A stretch of DNA of 64,000 bases from Peribacillus sp. Bi96 (GCF_918698115.1 NZ_CAKKLV010000006.1:1-64000), one strand, 5' to 3'; shown: positions 8,277 to 19,400, numbered from the stretch's first letter. Made by a program: numbers and translations. The notes: a model not told the origin generated them from the sequence alone.

Positions 8277-8462
8277 ATGAATTGTAGTCCTCTCTATATT
8301 TATTAATCAACTACCATTTTATAAGAGGTAATCATAAAATACAATAAAATCAAGTATTATTAACAGAATGCTCACTTTTATAGAAAAGCCAAGACAAATC
8401 ACTAGCTATTTGCTTTTCAATTGATATCCATTCCCCAGCAATACTTAGCAGCAATGACATAC

Positions 8463-8489
8463 AAAAAACTTGTCCGGCCTAGACAAGTC
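8463..8489 (-). terminator. Terminator of ctaG
   Basis: On the - strand GACTTGTC ... GACAAGT forms a 7-bp stem followed by TTTTTT (8463-8468). Confidence 0.8.
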
Positions 8490-8502
8490 TTTTGCGGTTC
8501 AC

Positions 8503-9405
8503 CTATTTTACAGTCTGAAAATCCGAAGGAACCGGATCGATATCATTTTGCCCGCCATTCTCCTGTTTGAACCAAGCAAAGAAAATGACACCTAATACAT
8601 AGCCTAATACGATTTCTTGAATCACCTTCATCAACACCCCACCAAGCTGTTGATCCTCAAGCAATGGCAATCCATTGAACATTTCCGGACCACTGAGCGT
8701 TAAATTTGACAGTGCTGAAGCAGGTACGCAAAGTTCCATGGCACTCGCCCAAGATTCAGCATTCGTAAATGTATCATACATTGGGGCATTAGCAAAAATG
8801 ATTAAAGCACAAGCTGGAGTCATTAATATGCCACTTCCGAAAATATAAGCCACCTTTTTTACACCCGATAGGCTTTCGTGTTCTGGCAGTTGATTAACAA
8901 GTGGGAACCACATCAGAACTGCAGTCGTAAATAAGAGCACCGTGTATCCGGCATGAATCCACATCCCCGTTTTGATAAAGTCGAACACTAGCGGGATATG
9001 GTACAACGAGAATAGGACATTAAATAGTAAAAGGGCGACAAGGGGCCTCGTGAAAAAATGAAAAAACGCATTCACTCCCCTTGAATTTATGAAAGATCTC
9101 CAAACCCAATCTGGTATCGCAATAATAAATAAAGGCGGAATCACCAGATAGAGCAAGGCCATTTGAAACATATGGGCACTGAACATGATATGGCTCAACA
9201 AGTCCAGTGGCGATCCTTTTACTATATAAAGTAGGATCATAGCAATTAAAAAATAAGTTGTCTGTTTAACGAAAGGGGATGAACTGCCCGAAAACTCTTC
9301 CCTTTTTTTTGTCACCAGCCAAAAATAGCCAACGGTTATAAGTACGAGGACGGCAAAATAGTAAGGACTCCATAAAGCTCGAAATCCGAAAATATCAATA
9401 GACAA
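8503..9405 (-). CDS. ctaG: Cytochrome c oxidase assembly factor CtaG
   Basis: Bacillus-type CtaG (caa3_CtaG family), about 300 residues with seven or so membrane helices. It is needed for formation of active cytochrome caa3 and probably acts in copper delivery. It begins in IFGFRALWSPYYF, and histidine-containing membrane segments such as DLLSHIMFSAHMFQMALL follow. I favour the TTG at 9405 because GAGGTGA lies 7 nt upstream; the ATG at 9423 would include that signal in the coding region and has none itself. Located downstream of ctaF with its own spacing. Confidence 0.93.
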   Translation of the reverse strand: MSIDIFGFRALWSPYYFAVLVLITVGYFWLVTKKREEFSGSSSPFVKQTTYFLIAMILLYIVKGSPLDLLSHIMFSAHMFQMALLYLVIPPLFIIAIPDWVWRSFINSRGVNAFFHFFTRPLVALLLFNVLFSLYHIPLVFDFIKTGMWIHAGYTVLLFTTAVLMWFPLVNQLPEHESLSGVKKVAYIFGSGILMTPACALIIFANAPMYDTFTNAESWASAMELCVPASALSNLTLSGPEMFNGLPLLEDQQLGGVLMKVIQEIVLGYVLGVIFFAWFKQENGGQNDIDPVPSDFQTVK

Positions 9406-9513
9406 AAAAATCACCTCGTTCATAAACTTTTTCTTACTTTATTATACCTAAATTAAAACTTAGTAACAAATATAGATAAACTTGGATTCCTTTTCTGGAA
9501 ATCAACACATACA

Positions 9514-9553
9514 TAAAGAAAACCGGCTATCATTCAATAGCCGATTTTCTTTA
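9514..9553 (-). terminator. Terminator of the ctaCDEF operon
   Basis: A long stem AAAGAAAACCGGCTAT / ATAGCCGATTTTCTTT lies right after the ctaF stop codon. T residues trail on the - strand. Confidence 0.9.
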
Positions 9554-9557
9554 TGGT

Positions 9558-9893
9558 TTATAACCAAACGATCGTTGTGAATACAAGGACAGTTATCAAG
9601 CCGACTGCAAGGCCAGAAAATAAAAACAATGCAATGGTACCATGCCCTTTATGCTTCATATGCATAAAATAATACAGTTGGAAAATCACTTGTATAACTG
9701 CCAGCAGCAAAATGACCGGTTTAATGAACCAATGTGAAAAACCTTCAATTCCTACTGCAGCAAAAGATAGTAATGTAAAGAAAATCATTAGCACAAATGT
9801 TATCACTTGATGTTTCATCTCTTCAGCATTTTTCTTACGGCGATATTTTAAATCGACATTCGGGTTCGCTGAATTTGACTGTTCATTCGCCAT
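9558..9893 (-). CDS. ctaF: Cytochrome caa3 oxidase subunit IV
   Basis: A 111-residue protein with three predicted membrane helices (about 28-48, 55-77 and 85-108), matching the small prokaryotic subunit IV (CtaF/COX4_pro). It helps assemble or stabilise the CuB site of the oxidase. The conserved LYYFMHMKHKG is visible. The start ATG lies 3 bp after the ctaE stop, and the gene is last in ctaCDEF, ending at a strong terminator. Confidence 0.95.
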   Translation of the reverse strand: MANEQSNSANPNVDLKYRRKKNAEEMKHQVITFVLMIFFTLLSFAAVGIEGFSHWFIKPVILLLAVIQVIFQLYYFMHMKHKGHGTIALFLFSGLAVGLITVLVFTTIVWL

Positions 9894-9896
9894 CAG

Positions 9897-10526
9897 TTAT
9901 CCCACCATTCCCATTAAGTATACGACTGTAAAGATAAACACCCAGACTACGTCAATGAAATGCCAATAAAGACTCGCGATATAAAATTTAGGGGCATTGT
10001 ATAAATTCAAACCCCTTCTTGCATTGCGCACCATCAGAGAAATGAACCACATTAAACCAAAGGCAACGTGTCCACCGTGAAAACCGACTAACGTATAGAA
10101 AGCGGAGCCGAATGCACTACTTGTAAATGTATGATGATATTCATGAACATAGTGATTAAATTCATAAATCTCAAGGCCTAGGAAACCAAAGCCAAGAGCA
10201 ATCGTAATGACAAACCAGGCTTGCATTTGTTTAAAGTGGTTATTTTTCATATGGTATACCGCATATACGCTTGTTAATGAACTGGTCAATAACAGCATGG
10301 TCGCAACAAAAGTAAGCGGTAATTCGAATAAATCTTTTGCTAGGGCTGCTTCACCATTTGGTACTTTATCCTTTAAGGCAAGGTAAGTTGCAAATAGGGA
10401 GGCAAATAGTACTGTTTCTCCACCAAGAAACAACCAAAATCCCAAATACTTATTTTTCCCTTCCAGAGTTGCTTTTTCGGGAGCAGCAGGCCAAGTGGCA
10501 TCCGTGAATTTTTCATCTGTTTGCAT
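9897..10526 (-). CDS. ctaE: Cytochrome caa3 oxidase subunit III
   Basis: A 209-residue membrane protein with five predicted helices, the short type of subunit III. Family signatures include LGFWLFLGGETVLFASLFATY and GFHGGHVAFGLMW, and the C-terminal SLYWHFIDVVWVFIF. It does not carry redox centres but stabilises proton pumping. The ATG overlaps the ctaD stop codon by one base, showing tight co-translation in ctaCDEF. Confidence 0.97.
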   Translation of the reverse strand: MQTDEKFTDATWPAAPEKATLEGKNKYLGFWLFLGGETVLFASLFATYLALKDKVPNGEAALAKDLFELPLTFVATMLLLTSSLTSVYAVYHMKNNHFKQMQAWFVITIALGFGFLGLEIYEFNHYVHEYHHTFTSSAFGSAFYTLVGFHGGHVAFGLMWFISLMVRNARRGLNLYNAPKFYIASLYWHFIDVVWVFIFTVVYLMGMVG

Positions 10527-12397
10527 TATGCCTTCCCTCCCTTGTCTTTATCGTCCATTAATTCCTCTTTATGGATATGGAAACCATGATCATCTTTAAC
10601 GGAACGGATTAACATCGATCCGAATGTGATCAAAAGCCCAACGATGATGATAGGCAGTGTCCATGACTTGTCATCCATATGATATAAAGCACCGAATGCG
10701 GCTACAAATAAACCCAAAGCAATCGTTACAGGCAGAATGGATGAATTCGGCATATGGATATCCCCAAGTGGTTCTGCAGGAGTCATTTCCTTTTTACCTT
10801 CCATTTTCTCAACCCAGTAAGGATCTAAACCGCGGACCAGCGGAAGTTGTTTAAAATTATAAAACGGCGGTGGTGATGCAATGGCCCACTCAAGCGTACG
10901 GCCATCTCCCCATGGATCATTGCCGACTTTTTCATTTTTTACAGATGTAATGATTATATTGATGACCATAACCAAGACACCAAATGCCATTAAGAAGGCT
11001 CCAACGGTACTTATCATATTACCTGCATTGAAACCTTGATTGTCCAAGAACGTAAATACGCGACGAGGCATACCCATCAGACCTAAGAAATGTTGAATGA
11101 AGAATGTTAAATGGAAACCAATCAAGAACGTCCAAAATGTGATTTGCCCCAATTTTTCACTTAACATCGTTCCAAACATCTTCGGCCAATAGAAATTGAT
11201 TCCAGCCAGTAATCCCAATACAACCCCACCGACAATTACATAATGGAAATGGGCAACAACGAAATAACTATCATGGTATTGATAATCAGCAGGTGCTGAT
11301 GCAAGCATGATACCTGTCACGCCACCCATCGTAAATGTAGGAATAAAGGCAACGGCATAAAGCATCGGAACCGTGAACTTGACACTTCCACCCCACATCG
11401 TAAAAATCCAGTTGAATATCTTAATACCTGTTGGTACCGCGATTGCCATGGTAGCTACAGCAAAAATCGCATTTGCGATAGGTCCCAAACCTGTTGTAAA
11501 CATATGGTGGGCCCATACCATGAAACCTAAGAAACCGATTAAGACGGTTGCGAATACCATCGAGGAATAACCGAACAATCTTTTTCTCGAGAATGTAGCA
11601 AAAATTTCAGAAAAAATACCAAATGCAGGAAGAATCAGGATATACACTTCCGGGTGACCGAATATCCAGAATAAATGCTCCCAAATGATCGTATTTCCCC
11701 CTGCTGCTACATCGAAGAAATTCGCACCAAACATCCGATCGAACATCATTAGCACCAATCCTACGGTAAGCGGAGGAAAAGCGAATAATATCAATGCAGA
11801 AACGACGAAAGTTGACCATGTAAACAGCGGCATACGCATATAGGTCATGCCCGGCGTACGCATATTAATAATGGTAACAAGGAAATTGATCCCTGCCATT
11901 AGTGTTCCAAACCCTGATAATTGTAGTCCAAGGACATAAAAATCTATGCCATGGCCAGCGGAGTGCAGGGAAAGTGATGCATATGATGTCCAGCCTGCAT
12001 CAGGAGCCCCCCCTAAAAACCACGAAAGATTCAAAAAGACTCCTCCGAAGAAAAATAACCAAAAACCTAACGAGTTTAAAAATGGAAACGCAACATCACG
12101 TGCCCCTATTTGTAAGGGTACGACCGCATTCATTACAGCGAATACTAATGGCATGGCCGCCAGAAATATCATTGTCGTACCGTGCATGGTCAATATTTCA
12201 TTATAAAATCCGGCACTTACGAAGTCATTATTTGGAATTGCAAGCTGGATACGGATAAACATCGCTTCCAAACCGCCGATTACAAAGAATAACCCGCCAG
12301 AGATAAGATATAAAATGGCGATTTTCTTATGGTCTACCGTCGTCAGATAATCCCAAATCGTAGCGCCAAATCCTTTTTTATTAGCGTACGTACTCAC
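10526..12397 (-). CDS. ctaD: Cytochrome caa3 oxidase subunit I
   Basis: Catalytic subunit of the proton-pumping haem-copper oxidase. The 623-residue protein shows the low-spin haem ligands His72 (MHGTTMIF) and His385. The CuB/haem a3 ligands are His248 in WIFGHPEVY with the cross-linked Tyr252, His297-His298, and His383 in HFHYVIVGG. The length includes the C-terminal extension seen in Bacillus CtaD. It sits between ctaC and ctaE in one operon. The haem A it needs is made by CtaA and CtaB, encoded next door. Confidence 0.98.
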   Translation of the reverse strand: MSTYANKKGFGATIWDYLTTVDHKKIAILYLISGGLFFVIGGLEAMFIRIQLAIPNNDFVSAGFYNEILTMHGTTMIFLAAMPLVFAVMNAVVPLQIGARDVAFPFLNSLGFWLFFFGGVFLNLSWFLGGAPDAGWTSYASLSLHSAGHGIDFYVLGLQLSGFGTLMAGINFLVTIINMRTPGMTYMRMPLFTWSTFVVSALILFAFPPLTVGLVLMMFDRMFGANFFDVAAGGNTIIWEHLFWIFGHPEVYILILPAFGIFSEIFATFSRKRLFGYSSMVFATVLIGFLGFMVWAHHMFTTGLGPIANAIFAVATMAIAVPTGIKIFNWIFTMWGGSVKFTVPMLYAVAFIPTFTMGGVTGIMLASAPADYQYHDSYFVVAHFHYVIVGGVVLGLLAGINFYWPKMFGTMLSEKLGQITFWTFLIGFHLTFFIQHFLGLMGMPRRVFTFLDNQGFNAGNMISTVGAFLMAFGVLVMVINIIITSVKNEKVGNDPWGDGRTLEWAIASPPPFYNFKQLPLVRGLDPYWVEKMEGKKEMTPAEPLGDIHMPNSSILPVTIALGLFVAAFGALYHMDDKSWTLPIIIVGLLITFGSMLIRSVKDDHGFHIHKEELMDDKDKGGKA

Positions 12398-12421
12398 GAT
12401 TTAACCTCCTTAATTAATGTT

Positions 12422-13504
12422 CTATTTTTCTTCCACTTTAAGCTCTAAAAGATAAGCTGCCAGTGCATTAATATCTGAATCTGAAAGTTCACCGTAAGTA
12501 CCTGTCATCGTGTTACCCGGTTTATACTTCTCAGGATCCTTGATCCAATTTTTCACATTTTCTTCAGTGTGATCCAATACGCCAGCAATTTTTTGACGCT
12601 CACCGAAGGTAGACAGATTCGGTGCCTGACGAGCAGCCTCAGGCCTGCTGTCATTTGGTGTCACCGCATGACAACCTATACAACTTTTATTAAACACAGC
12701 TTCACCCTGCTTGGCTACATCACCTTCCACGACAGGCTCTTTCGTGGCTTTCATATCTTTAGCCCAAGCTTCAAAGTCACTTTTAGACTTCGGTACGACC
12801 TTAAAATCCATCAAGGCATGGGAAGGACCGCAAAGTTCAGCACATTTCCCGTAAAATAAGTTGTTCGAATCTTCTGCCTTTTTACTATCGAATTCTAAGT
12901 AAAACTTATTGACTCCCTCTGTATTTGTATCCATCTTTCCTCCGGCAGCCGGTATCCAAAATGAATGCTTGACATCTGAAGCAGTAAGATTGAAATAGAC
13001 TTTTTGGTCGGTTGGCACAACCAAATCCTGACTTGTGATAACGCCAAGGTCTGGATATTCAAACTCCCACCAATAAAGGTTCGCCCTAACATTCACGACA
13101 AGAGCATCCTTCGTTTTTCCATCCTTATCTTTCTTATCCATTGCCTTTGTGTCAGCTAAGTCGAAAGTCGTGACGACAGTTGGAACAGCCAGAACAATTA
13201 AAAGAAGGATAGGGATAACAGTCCAGATAATTTCGAGTTTATGACTTCCTTCAATTTGTTTCGGTATTGTTTCGTCGCCTTTCTTCCGACGGAAGCGCAG
13301 TAAAACTACAACGAACAAAATAATCACAACAATAATAACCAGTACCATGATTAGTGTACTCAATATCAGTAAGTCATACTGAGATTGCGCAACATCGCCA
13401 GCTGGCTTCAGTGCGGATAGAAATGGTTCGCCGCAGCCCGAAAGGACAAGTCCTACAATACCCAGCAAAGCAATTAGGCGCCATTTGTGCAGCCTTTTTT
13501 TCAT
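12422..13504 (-). CDS. ctaC: Cytochrome caa3 oxidase subunit II with fused cytochrome c domain
   Basis: The 360-residue protein starts with a lipoprotein signal (lipobox LSGC, Cys24). Two membrane helices follow (about 43-69 and 91-112), then a CuA cupredoxin domain with ligands His180, Cys221, Cys225, His229 and Met232. The C-terminal cytochrome c domain has CIGCH (275-279) and likely distal Met333. The covalent haem c makes this a caa3 and not an aa3 oxidase. First gene of ctaCDEF. The 250 bp upstream has an imperfect cre-like site, consistent with carbon catabolite control known for this operon in B. subtilis. Confidence 0.98.
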   Translation of the reverse strand: MKKRLHKWRLIALLGIVGLVLSGCGEPFLSALKPAGDVAQSQYDLLILSTLIMVLVIIVVIILFVVVLLRFRRKKGDETIPKQIEGSHKLEIIWTVIPILLLIVLAVPTVVTTFDLADTKAMDKKDKDGKTKDALVVNVRANLYWWEFEYPDLGVITSQDLVVPTDQKVYFNLTASDVKHSFWIPAAGGKMDTNTEGVNKFYLEFDSKKAEDSNNLFYGKCAELCGPSHALMDFKVVPKSKSDFEAWAKDMKATKEPVVEGDVAKQGEAVFNKSCIGCHAVTPNDSRPEAARQAPNLSTFGERQKIAGVLDHTEENVKNWIKDPEKYKPGNTMTGTYGELSDSDINALAAYLLELKVEEK

Positions 13505-13634
13505 AGCTTCAGAAACCCCTCTTTCGTCAAAATTTTCTCACAAAAATAAAAATGGGCGCAATTGCGAATATTCTCTCTATGTCAATTTCTAAAAAGAAAG
13601 AATCCCTAATCTAAGGAATTACTACTAAGATTCA

Positions 13635-13649
13635 TGTAACCGCTCTTAT
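13635..13649 (-). promoter_or_regulatory. Weak cre-like site upstream of ctaC
   Basis: Read on the - strand the sequence ATAAGAGCGGTTACA matches the CcpA operator pattern WTGNAARCGNWWNCA with two mismatches. It lies 131 bp upstream of the ctaC start. CcpA control of ctaCDEF is known in B. subtilis; the site itself is tentative. Confidence 0.3.
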
Positions 13650-13712
13650 GAATGACCTGTTGACTCCGTTAATATGTATGAAATGGCGGTTAGTGCATTA
13701 TTTATTGGTAAG

Positions 13713-13740
13713 CTGAAGCCTGTACAAGAACAGGCTTCAG
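13713..13740. terminator. Hairpin downstream of ctaB
   Basis: CTGAAGCCTGT pairs perfectly with ACAGGCTTCAG around a 6-nt loop. The U-tract is poor on the - strand, so it may be a weak terminator or an mRNA 3'-end stabiliser for ctaB. Confidence 0.65.
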
Positions 13741-13756
13741 TTTAATTTAACCAAAA

Positions 13757-14695
13757 CTAGATAAGTGTAACAATAACCATCGCTACAAATAAAATGGTCA
13801 TATAATTTAAAGAATATACAAACATGGATGTTGCCCATTTAACATCATCTTTCTTTTTGTACCCTTTAATCCCCAAAATAAGCCAACCTGTGCTCAATAA
13901 AGCAGCAAGAACTACCAGTGGAGTTCCTAATGGAGTTAAGAAGAAAGGAATGAACATTAAACAAATGATCCATAACATAATTGATCTTTTAGCAGCCTTG
14001 AACCCTTTTACAACCGGAAGCATCGGTACCCCCGCTGCACGATATTCTTCGACACGCCTCATTGCAAGTGCATAAAAATGAGGCGGCTGCCACAAGAACA
14101 TGATTGCAAACAGAACCCAAGCAATCATATCAAGGTTAGGGTCAACGGCAGCCCACCCGATTAGTGGAGGTACCGCTCCAGATATGCTGCCTATAATCGT
14201 ATTTGAAACAAATCTGCGTTTAAAAACCATGGTATATAAGACAACATAGGCGAAGACGCCAAGTGCACCAAGGATGGCAGTTGTCATATTTGTCAATGCG
14301 AGTAAAATCAGCCCGGCGGCAATTAAACCAAAGCTTAACGCCAATACCTTTGAAGGTTGTACTTTCCCAGTTACCGTTGGCCTGTTTTTCGTTCTTTCCA
14401 TTAAATGATCGATATCACGGTCATAATAATTATTGAAACTGCATGATCCCGCCATAATAAGTGCCGAGCCTGCAAGTGTATAAAACACTACATCCAGATT
14501 ACTTAAGAAGCTAAGCCCCGAAAAATGAAGGGCTAACCATACGCCGGTAAAGGCTGTAATTATATTTGAATTGACAATCCCCACTTTTATCAGTGCGAGA
14601 AAATCCTTCCAAGCAGTTGTTTCCGGTATATCCGATTGAAGGGCGGCTTTACTGTCCTTCATGACAGCTTCCGACAAACCCCTTGTTTCTGACAT
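13757..14695 (-). CDS. ctaB: Protohaem IX farnesyltransferase (haem O synthase)
   Basis: CtaB attaches a farnesyl group to haem B to make haem O, the precursor of haem A for the caa3 oxidase. It is a UbiA-family membrane protein. The aspartate-rich motif [14 protein letters not shown] carries the Mg-diphosphate site, and the second loop contains [10 protein letters not shown]. About nine membrane helices. The start at 14695 ([10 protein letters not shown]) has AAAGGAGG seven nucleotides upstream; the earlier in-frame codon at 14725 does not. Divergent from ctaA across 600 bp, and upstream of ctaC. Confidence 0.97.
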   Translation of the reverse strand: MSETRGLSEAVMKDSKAALQSDIPETTAWKDFLALIKVGIVNSNIITAFTGVWLALHFSGLSFLSNLDVVFYTLAGSALIMAGSCSFNNYYDRDIDHLMERTKNRPTVTGKVQPSKVLALSFGLIAAGLILLALTNMTTAILGALGVFAYVVLYTMVFKRRFVSNTIIGSISGAVPPLIGWAAVDPNLDMIAWVLFAIMFLWQPPHFYALAMRRVEEYRAAGVPMLPVVKGFKAAKRSIMLWIICLMFIPFFLTPLGTPLVVLAALLSTGWLILGIKGYKKKDDVKWATSMFVYSLNYMTILFVAMVIVTLI

Positions 14696-15299
14696 TTGTT
14701 TTCCTCCTTTAAATCCATTCAGCAAAGACGCAAATGTAAAAAAAAATACTTACATATGCTATAGAACATTATTTCATACTTTTTGATATTTGTAACCAAA
14801 GAAGCGTAAACAAAAAGTAAATTATTTACCAATGACCGTTACCAATGGAATCCATCAATAGCTACTATTCTTAATATCATGCTTAAAAACAGTAAAATTT
14901 AGTAAAATCATTTCTTCAATATATTAAAGCATATTTTTGGAAGCTTTTGTGAAAATTTTTTGTATATTTTTGACCAATTTGTGTCTCGATAATTTCACTG
15001 CACATGATAAGTTTGTCATCAAGAACACGAATCGTACGTTATTATGATCATCCCCTAGGTCTATCTCTATTTTGCACCTACTTGAAGGTTTACACTCCCT
15101 TTATTTCTATCAAAGTCTTTTGCAACTTTCAACCATTTCGGGCATTTTAATTAATGGCCATAATATTAACTGAACTTGTAAAATCATTCTATTTTGTGTA
15201 ATATCGAGGAAGTTCGACAAATATTATGTAAAATCTTATGCTATTATGAATTGTATGGAATAAACTAACTTGTCTACAGAGAAAAAGGTGGGACTACTA
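14696..15299. promoter_or_regulatory. ctaB-ctaA divergent regulatory region with ResD-like boxes
   Basis: No gene. AT-rich DNA containing TTTGTGAAA at 14946-14954 and TTTGTGTCT at 14978-14986, similar to the ResD box TTTGTGAAT. ResDE is known to activate ctaA and ctaB in B. subtilis. A possible sigma-A promoter for ctaA is TCGACA-17 bp-TATGCT around 15213-15241. Binding is inferred only from these matches. Confidence 0.4.
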
Positions 15300-16286
15300 G
15301 TGAAATCGTCTCTTAAATGGTTTGCTGTTTTAACTACGATTGTAATGCTTTTCATCTTACTGGGTGGAGCTTTAGTCACGAAGACGGATTCCGGCATGGG
15401 ATGCGGCAGGTCCTGGCCATTGTGCAATGGTCAATTGATCCCTGACAAAATCACGCTTGAATTGATCATTGAGCTTTCCCATCGACTCGTTTCAGGTACA
15501 GGAGGATTCCTGGTTTTAATTTTATCGTATTTATCTTGGCGAAAAATTGGCCATATTCGCGAAGCACGCTTCTTATCCGTTCTTTCTTTTAGTTTTCTGT
15601 TATTACAAGGGCTGATTGGAGCAGCAGCCGTCCTTTGGTCACAATCCGATTTCATTCTGGCCCTGCATTTTGGCATATCACTCATTTCCTTTGCTTCCGT
15701 CCTTTTACTAACACTATTGATTTTTGAAGTGGACAAGAAGTTCGAAGCAGAAAAACTTATAGTTGATAAACGAATGAAATTCCATATTATCGGCGTATTG
15801 ATTTTCAGTCTAGTAGTGGTATATACGGGTGCCCTTGTGAGGCATACAGAATCTAGTTTAATCTGTAAGGATTGGCCTCTATGTGTGAATGACAGCCTTG
15901 CGCTCCCCTCCAACCTTTATGAATGGGTTCAAATGGGGCACCGTGCAATTGCTGGCATGATTTTCATTTGGGTATCTTATGTGACTTATATTGCTCATAA
16001 ATATTACAAAAATCAAAAAGTATTATATGGCGGTTGGATTACTGCATTCATTCTCGTTTTTTTACAAGTTACCGCTGGAGCCTTTATCATTGTCTCAAGG
16101 CTGAATTTATATATCGCTTTGGCACACGCATTGTTCATTGCCTGCTTTTTTGGAGTAATGAGTTACTTGATGCTATTGACTTCAAGAAGCAAAAAAAATG
16201 CCCTAGCCATGCAAAAAGGAAGCTCCCCCCATATTGTCAACGGACAGGACGAACAGGATATAACGCCAACGATCCCCGCTCGTTAA
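15300..16286 (+). CDS. ctaA: Haem A synthase
   Basis: CtaA oxidises the C8 methyl of haem O to the formyl group of haem A. The protein has eight predicted membrane helices in two four-helix halves. It carries the conserved cysteine pairs Cys35/Cys42 in [12 protein letters not shown] and ICKDWPLC in the second half, plus the haem-ligand histidines ELSHR and QMGHR. The GTG at 15300 follows AAAGGTGG by 8 nt and gives a start like that of B. subtilis CtaA. A TTG at 15270 lacks a signal. The C-terminal tail is charged and dispensable-looking. Confidence 0.95.
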   Translation: MKSSLKWFAVLTTIVMLFILLGGALVTKTDSGMGCGRSWPLCNGQLIPDKITLELIIELSHRLVSGTGGFLVLILSYLSWRKIGHIREARFLSVLSFSFLLLQGLIGAAAVLWSQSDFILALHFGISLISFASVLLLTLLIFEVDKKFEAEKLIVDKRMKFHIIGVLIFSLVVVYTGALVRHTESSLICKDWPLCVNDSLALPSNLYEWVQMGHRAIAGMIFIWVSYVTYIAHKYYKNQKVLYGGWITAFILVFLQVTAGAFIIVSRLNLYIALAHALFIACFFGVMSYLMLLTSRSKKNALAMQKGSSPHIVNGQDEQDITPTIPAR

Positions 16287-16302
16287 TGTCTGATTGTTCA
16301 AT

Positions 16303-16330
16303 CAATAAGATAATAAGATAATAAGATAAA
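16303..16330. repeat. Short tandem repeat (AATAAGAT)x3
   Basis: Three imperfect head-to-tail copies of an 8-bp unit just behind ctaA. No function is suggested; it is a likely length-variable locus between strains. Confidence 0.7.
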
Positions 16331-16335
16331 ACAAA

Positions 16336-16368
16336 AACCACCATTCCCGAGAATGGTGGTTCTTTCTT
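16336..16368. terminator. Bidirectional terminator between ctaA and pycA
   Basis: AACCACCATTC pairs with GAATGGTGGTT around CCCGA. T-rich on the + strand; A-rich upstream flank gives U residues on the - strand. Confidence 0.85.
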
Positions 16369-16486
16369 TACCTTAAGAAGACATTCCATATGGCAACACA
16401 TTGCCTAAAGGAGGGCATAGGGCAGCTTGAAACTTCAAGCCAACCCAATATGACCCAAATCATCCAGAACGCCCCAAGCATCGATA

Positions 16487-19400
16487 TTACTTAGTTAATT
16501 CAATCAATAAATCACCGGTACTAATTGCTTCTCCATCTTTAACATAAATGTCTTTAATGGTACCGGAATAAGGTGCTTGCACGGTAGTTTCCATTTTCAT
16601 CGCTTCTGTAATGATCAAGTGATCACCCTGTTTGACCTGATCGCCTTTCTCGACGACCACACGAATTACCGTACCTGGCATTGTCGCACCGATTTGTTCT
16701 TTATTTTTTGGATCAGCTTTAATTTTTGATATAACAGAAGATTTAATGTTTTCATCTTTGATGATCACTTCTCGTGATTGTCCATTCAAATCAAAATACA
16801 CAACCCTTGTCCCATCAGCCAACGGTTCTCCGATTGATACTAATTTAACGATGAGCGTTTTACCCTTTTCGATTTCAACTTCAATTTCTTCCCCTAGTCT
16901 CATTCCATATAAGAAAGTAGCGGTATCAAGGTTGGAAACATCGCCAAACAGATCAATGGTTTTATTGTAATCCAAGAATACTTTTGGATATAGGGCATAT
17001 GCAAGTACATCGAAATCCGTGACAGCCCGTCCCGATTCCTTGAATAATTCTTCTTTAAGCGCACCAAAGTCCACTTCTTCCAATAATTCACCCGGTCTTA
17101 CTGTTATCGGTTTTTTCCCCTTTAGGATAACTTCCTGTAGCTCTTTCGGGAATCCACCAACCGGCTGACCGAGGTAGCCTTCGAATAATTCTATTACTGA
17201 ATCAGGGAAATCGATGGTTTTGCCTTTTGTCAGAACATCTTCTTCAGTTAAGTTATTTTGAACCATGAATAACGCCATGTCCCCAACGACTTTGGAAGAA
17301 GGTGTTACTTTAACGATATCACCGAACATTGCATTGACACGCTGATACATCTCTTTCACTTCATGCCAGCGTTCCCCCAGCCCCACAGCTTTAGCCTGTT
17401 GCTGCAGATTGCTATATTGACCGCCAGGCATTTCGTGTTTGTATACTTCGGTATGAGGTGCATTCATGCCGCTTTCGAAGTCATGGTATAATTTCCTGAC
17501 CTCTCCCCAATACTCTCCTAAGCGCTCTAGTGAATCGACTTCCAATTTAGGCTGTCTGCTTGACCCTTCCAGTGCATAATGCAAGGTTTGTACACTTGGC
17601 TGTGAAGTTAGCCCGGCTAAAGACCCAATTGCCGTATCAACGATATCCACACCAGCTTCAATCGCTTTTGAATACATGTAAATCCCGTTCCCGCTTGTAT
17701 CATGAGTATGCAGATGGATTGGAAGGGATGTCGTTTCTTTCAATTCCGACACAAGACGGTAAGCGGCATCCGGTTTCAGGAGACCAGCCATATCTTTGAT
17801 CGCTAAAATATGGGCACCGGCATGTTCCAATTCCTTCGCCATGTTTTTATAGTAGTCGATATTATATTTGCTGCGTGATGGATCATTCAAATCCCCAGTA
17901 TAACAAATGGCCGCTTCGGCAATTTTTCCAGATTGACGGACAGCATCTATAGCGACTTCCATCCCTTTAACCCAGTTTAAACTATCGAAAATACGGTAAA
18001 CATCAATACCTGCATCCGCTGATTTCTCTACGAATTCACGAATGACATTATCAGGGTAATTTTTATAGCCAACTGCATTTGAAGCCCTTAAAAGCATTTG
18101 TAAAAGGACGTTCGGTGCTTTTTTCCTGAAACTTAACAGCCTGTCCCATGGATCTTCCTTCAAGAAGCGATAAGCTACATCAAAAGTCGCCCCGCCCCAC
18201 ATTTCCATTGAAAATAAATCAGGAAGAAGTTTTGCTGTAGGCTCAGCGATATCAAGGATATCTTTCGATCTAATTCTCGTCGCCAATAAAGATTGATGTG
18301 CATCACGGAAAGTCGTATCTGTGATCAATACCTCTTTTTGCTCTTTAATCCAATTAACAAGTCCTTCTGCACCTTTTTGTTCCAGAATATTTTTTGTACC
18401 CGAAATAAGCGGCAGGCCACCAACATTCGGAATTGGAGCAGGATCGAAGACAGGTTTTTTCTTTTTCTCAACACCCGGGAAACCATTTACCGTAACATTT
18501 CCGATATAGGAGAGCATTTTTGTCCCACGGTCTTTCCTGACCGGGAAGTTAAACAATTCCGGTGTTGAATCAATGAAGGATGTATCATATTCTCCATTGA
18601 TGAATTTTTCATGTTTAACAACATTTTCAAGGAAGGGGATATTTGTTTTAATCCCACGGATCCTGAATTCCTTAAGATTACGAACCATTTTAGAAGCTGC
18701 TTGCTCAAATGAAAGCGCATGAGTGGAAAGTTTAACGAGAAGGGAATCATAATAAGGTGTGATCACCGCACCTTGGAACCCGTTCCCAGCGTCCAGACGG
18801 ACACCAAATCCCCCACCGGAACGGTATACCATCATTTTCCCGGTATCGGGCATGAAATTATTCAATGGGTCCTCAGTCGTCACCCGTGATTGAATGGCAT
18901 ACCCATGTGTTTTAATTCCTGCTTGTTCTGGAATTCCTATCTTTTTGCCATGAAGCTCATGCCCTTCTGCAACCATGATTTGGGATTGAACGATATCAAT
19001 GCCAGTAATCATTTCAGTAATGGTATGTTCAACCTGTACCCTTGGATTGACTTCAATAAAGTAAAATTCGCCATTTGCTACGAGGAACTCGACCGTACCA
19101 GCATTGACATAGTCGATATTTTCCGCCAACTTGACTGCTGCTTCACAAATTCTTTCCCTTAAATCCTCCGTAAGGGAAACGGAAGGTGCAACTTCCACAA
19201 CTTTTTGGTGCCGTCTCTGTACGGAACAGTCACGTTCATATAGATGGACGATATTCCCATGAGTATCAGCCAATATCTGAACTTCGATATGCTTTGGATT
19301 TTGTATGAATCTCTCAACATAGACTTCATCATTACCAAAGGCTGCTTTTGCTTCGGATTTTGCCCGATCATAAGCTTCTTCAACTTCTTCAATTTTTTCG

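Noticed and set aside
15431-15913. 160-codon frame antisense to ctaA
   Set aside because: Complete overlap with a well conserved gene; Ser/Arg/Lys-rich and without a ribosome site.
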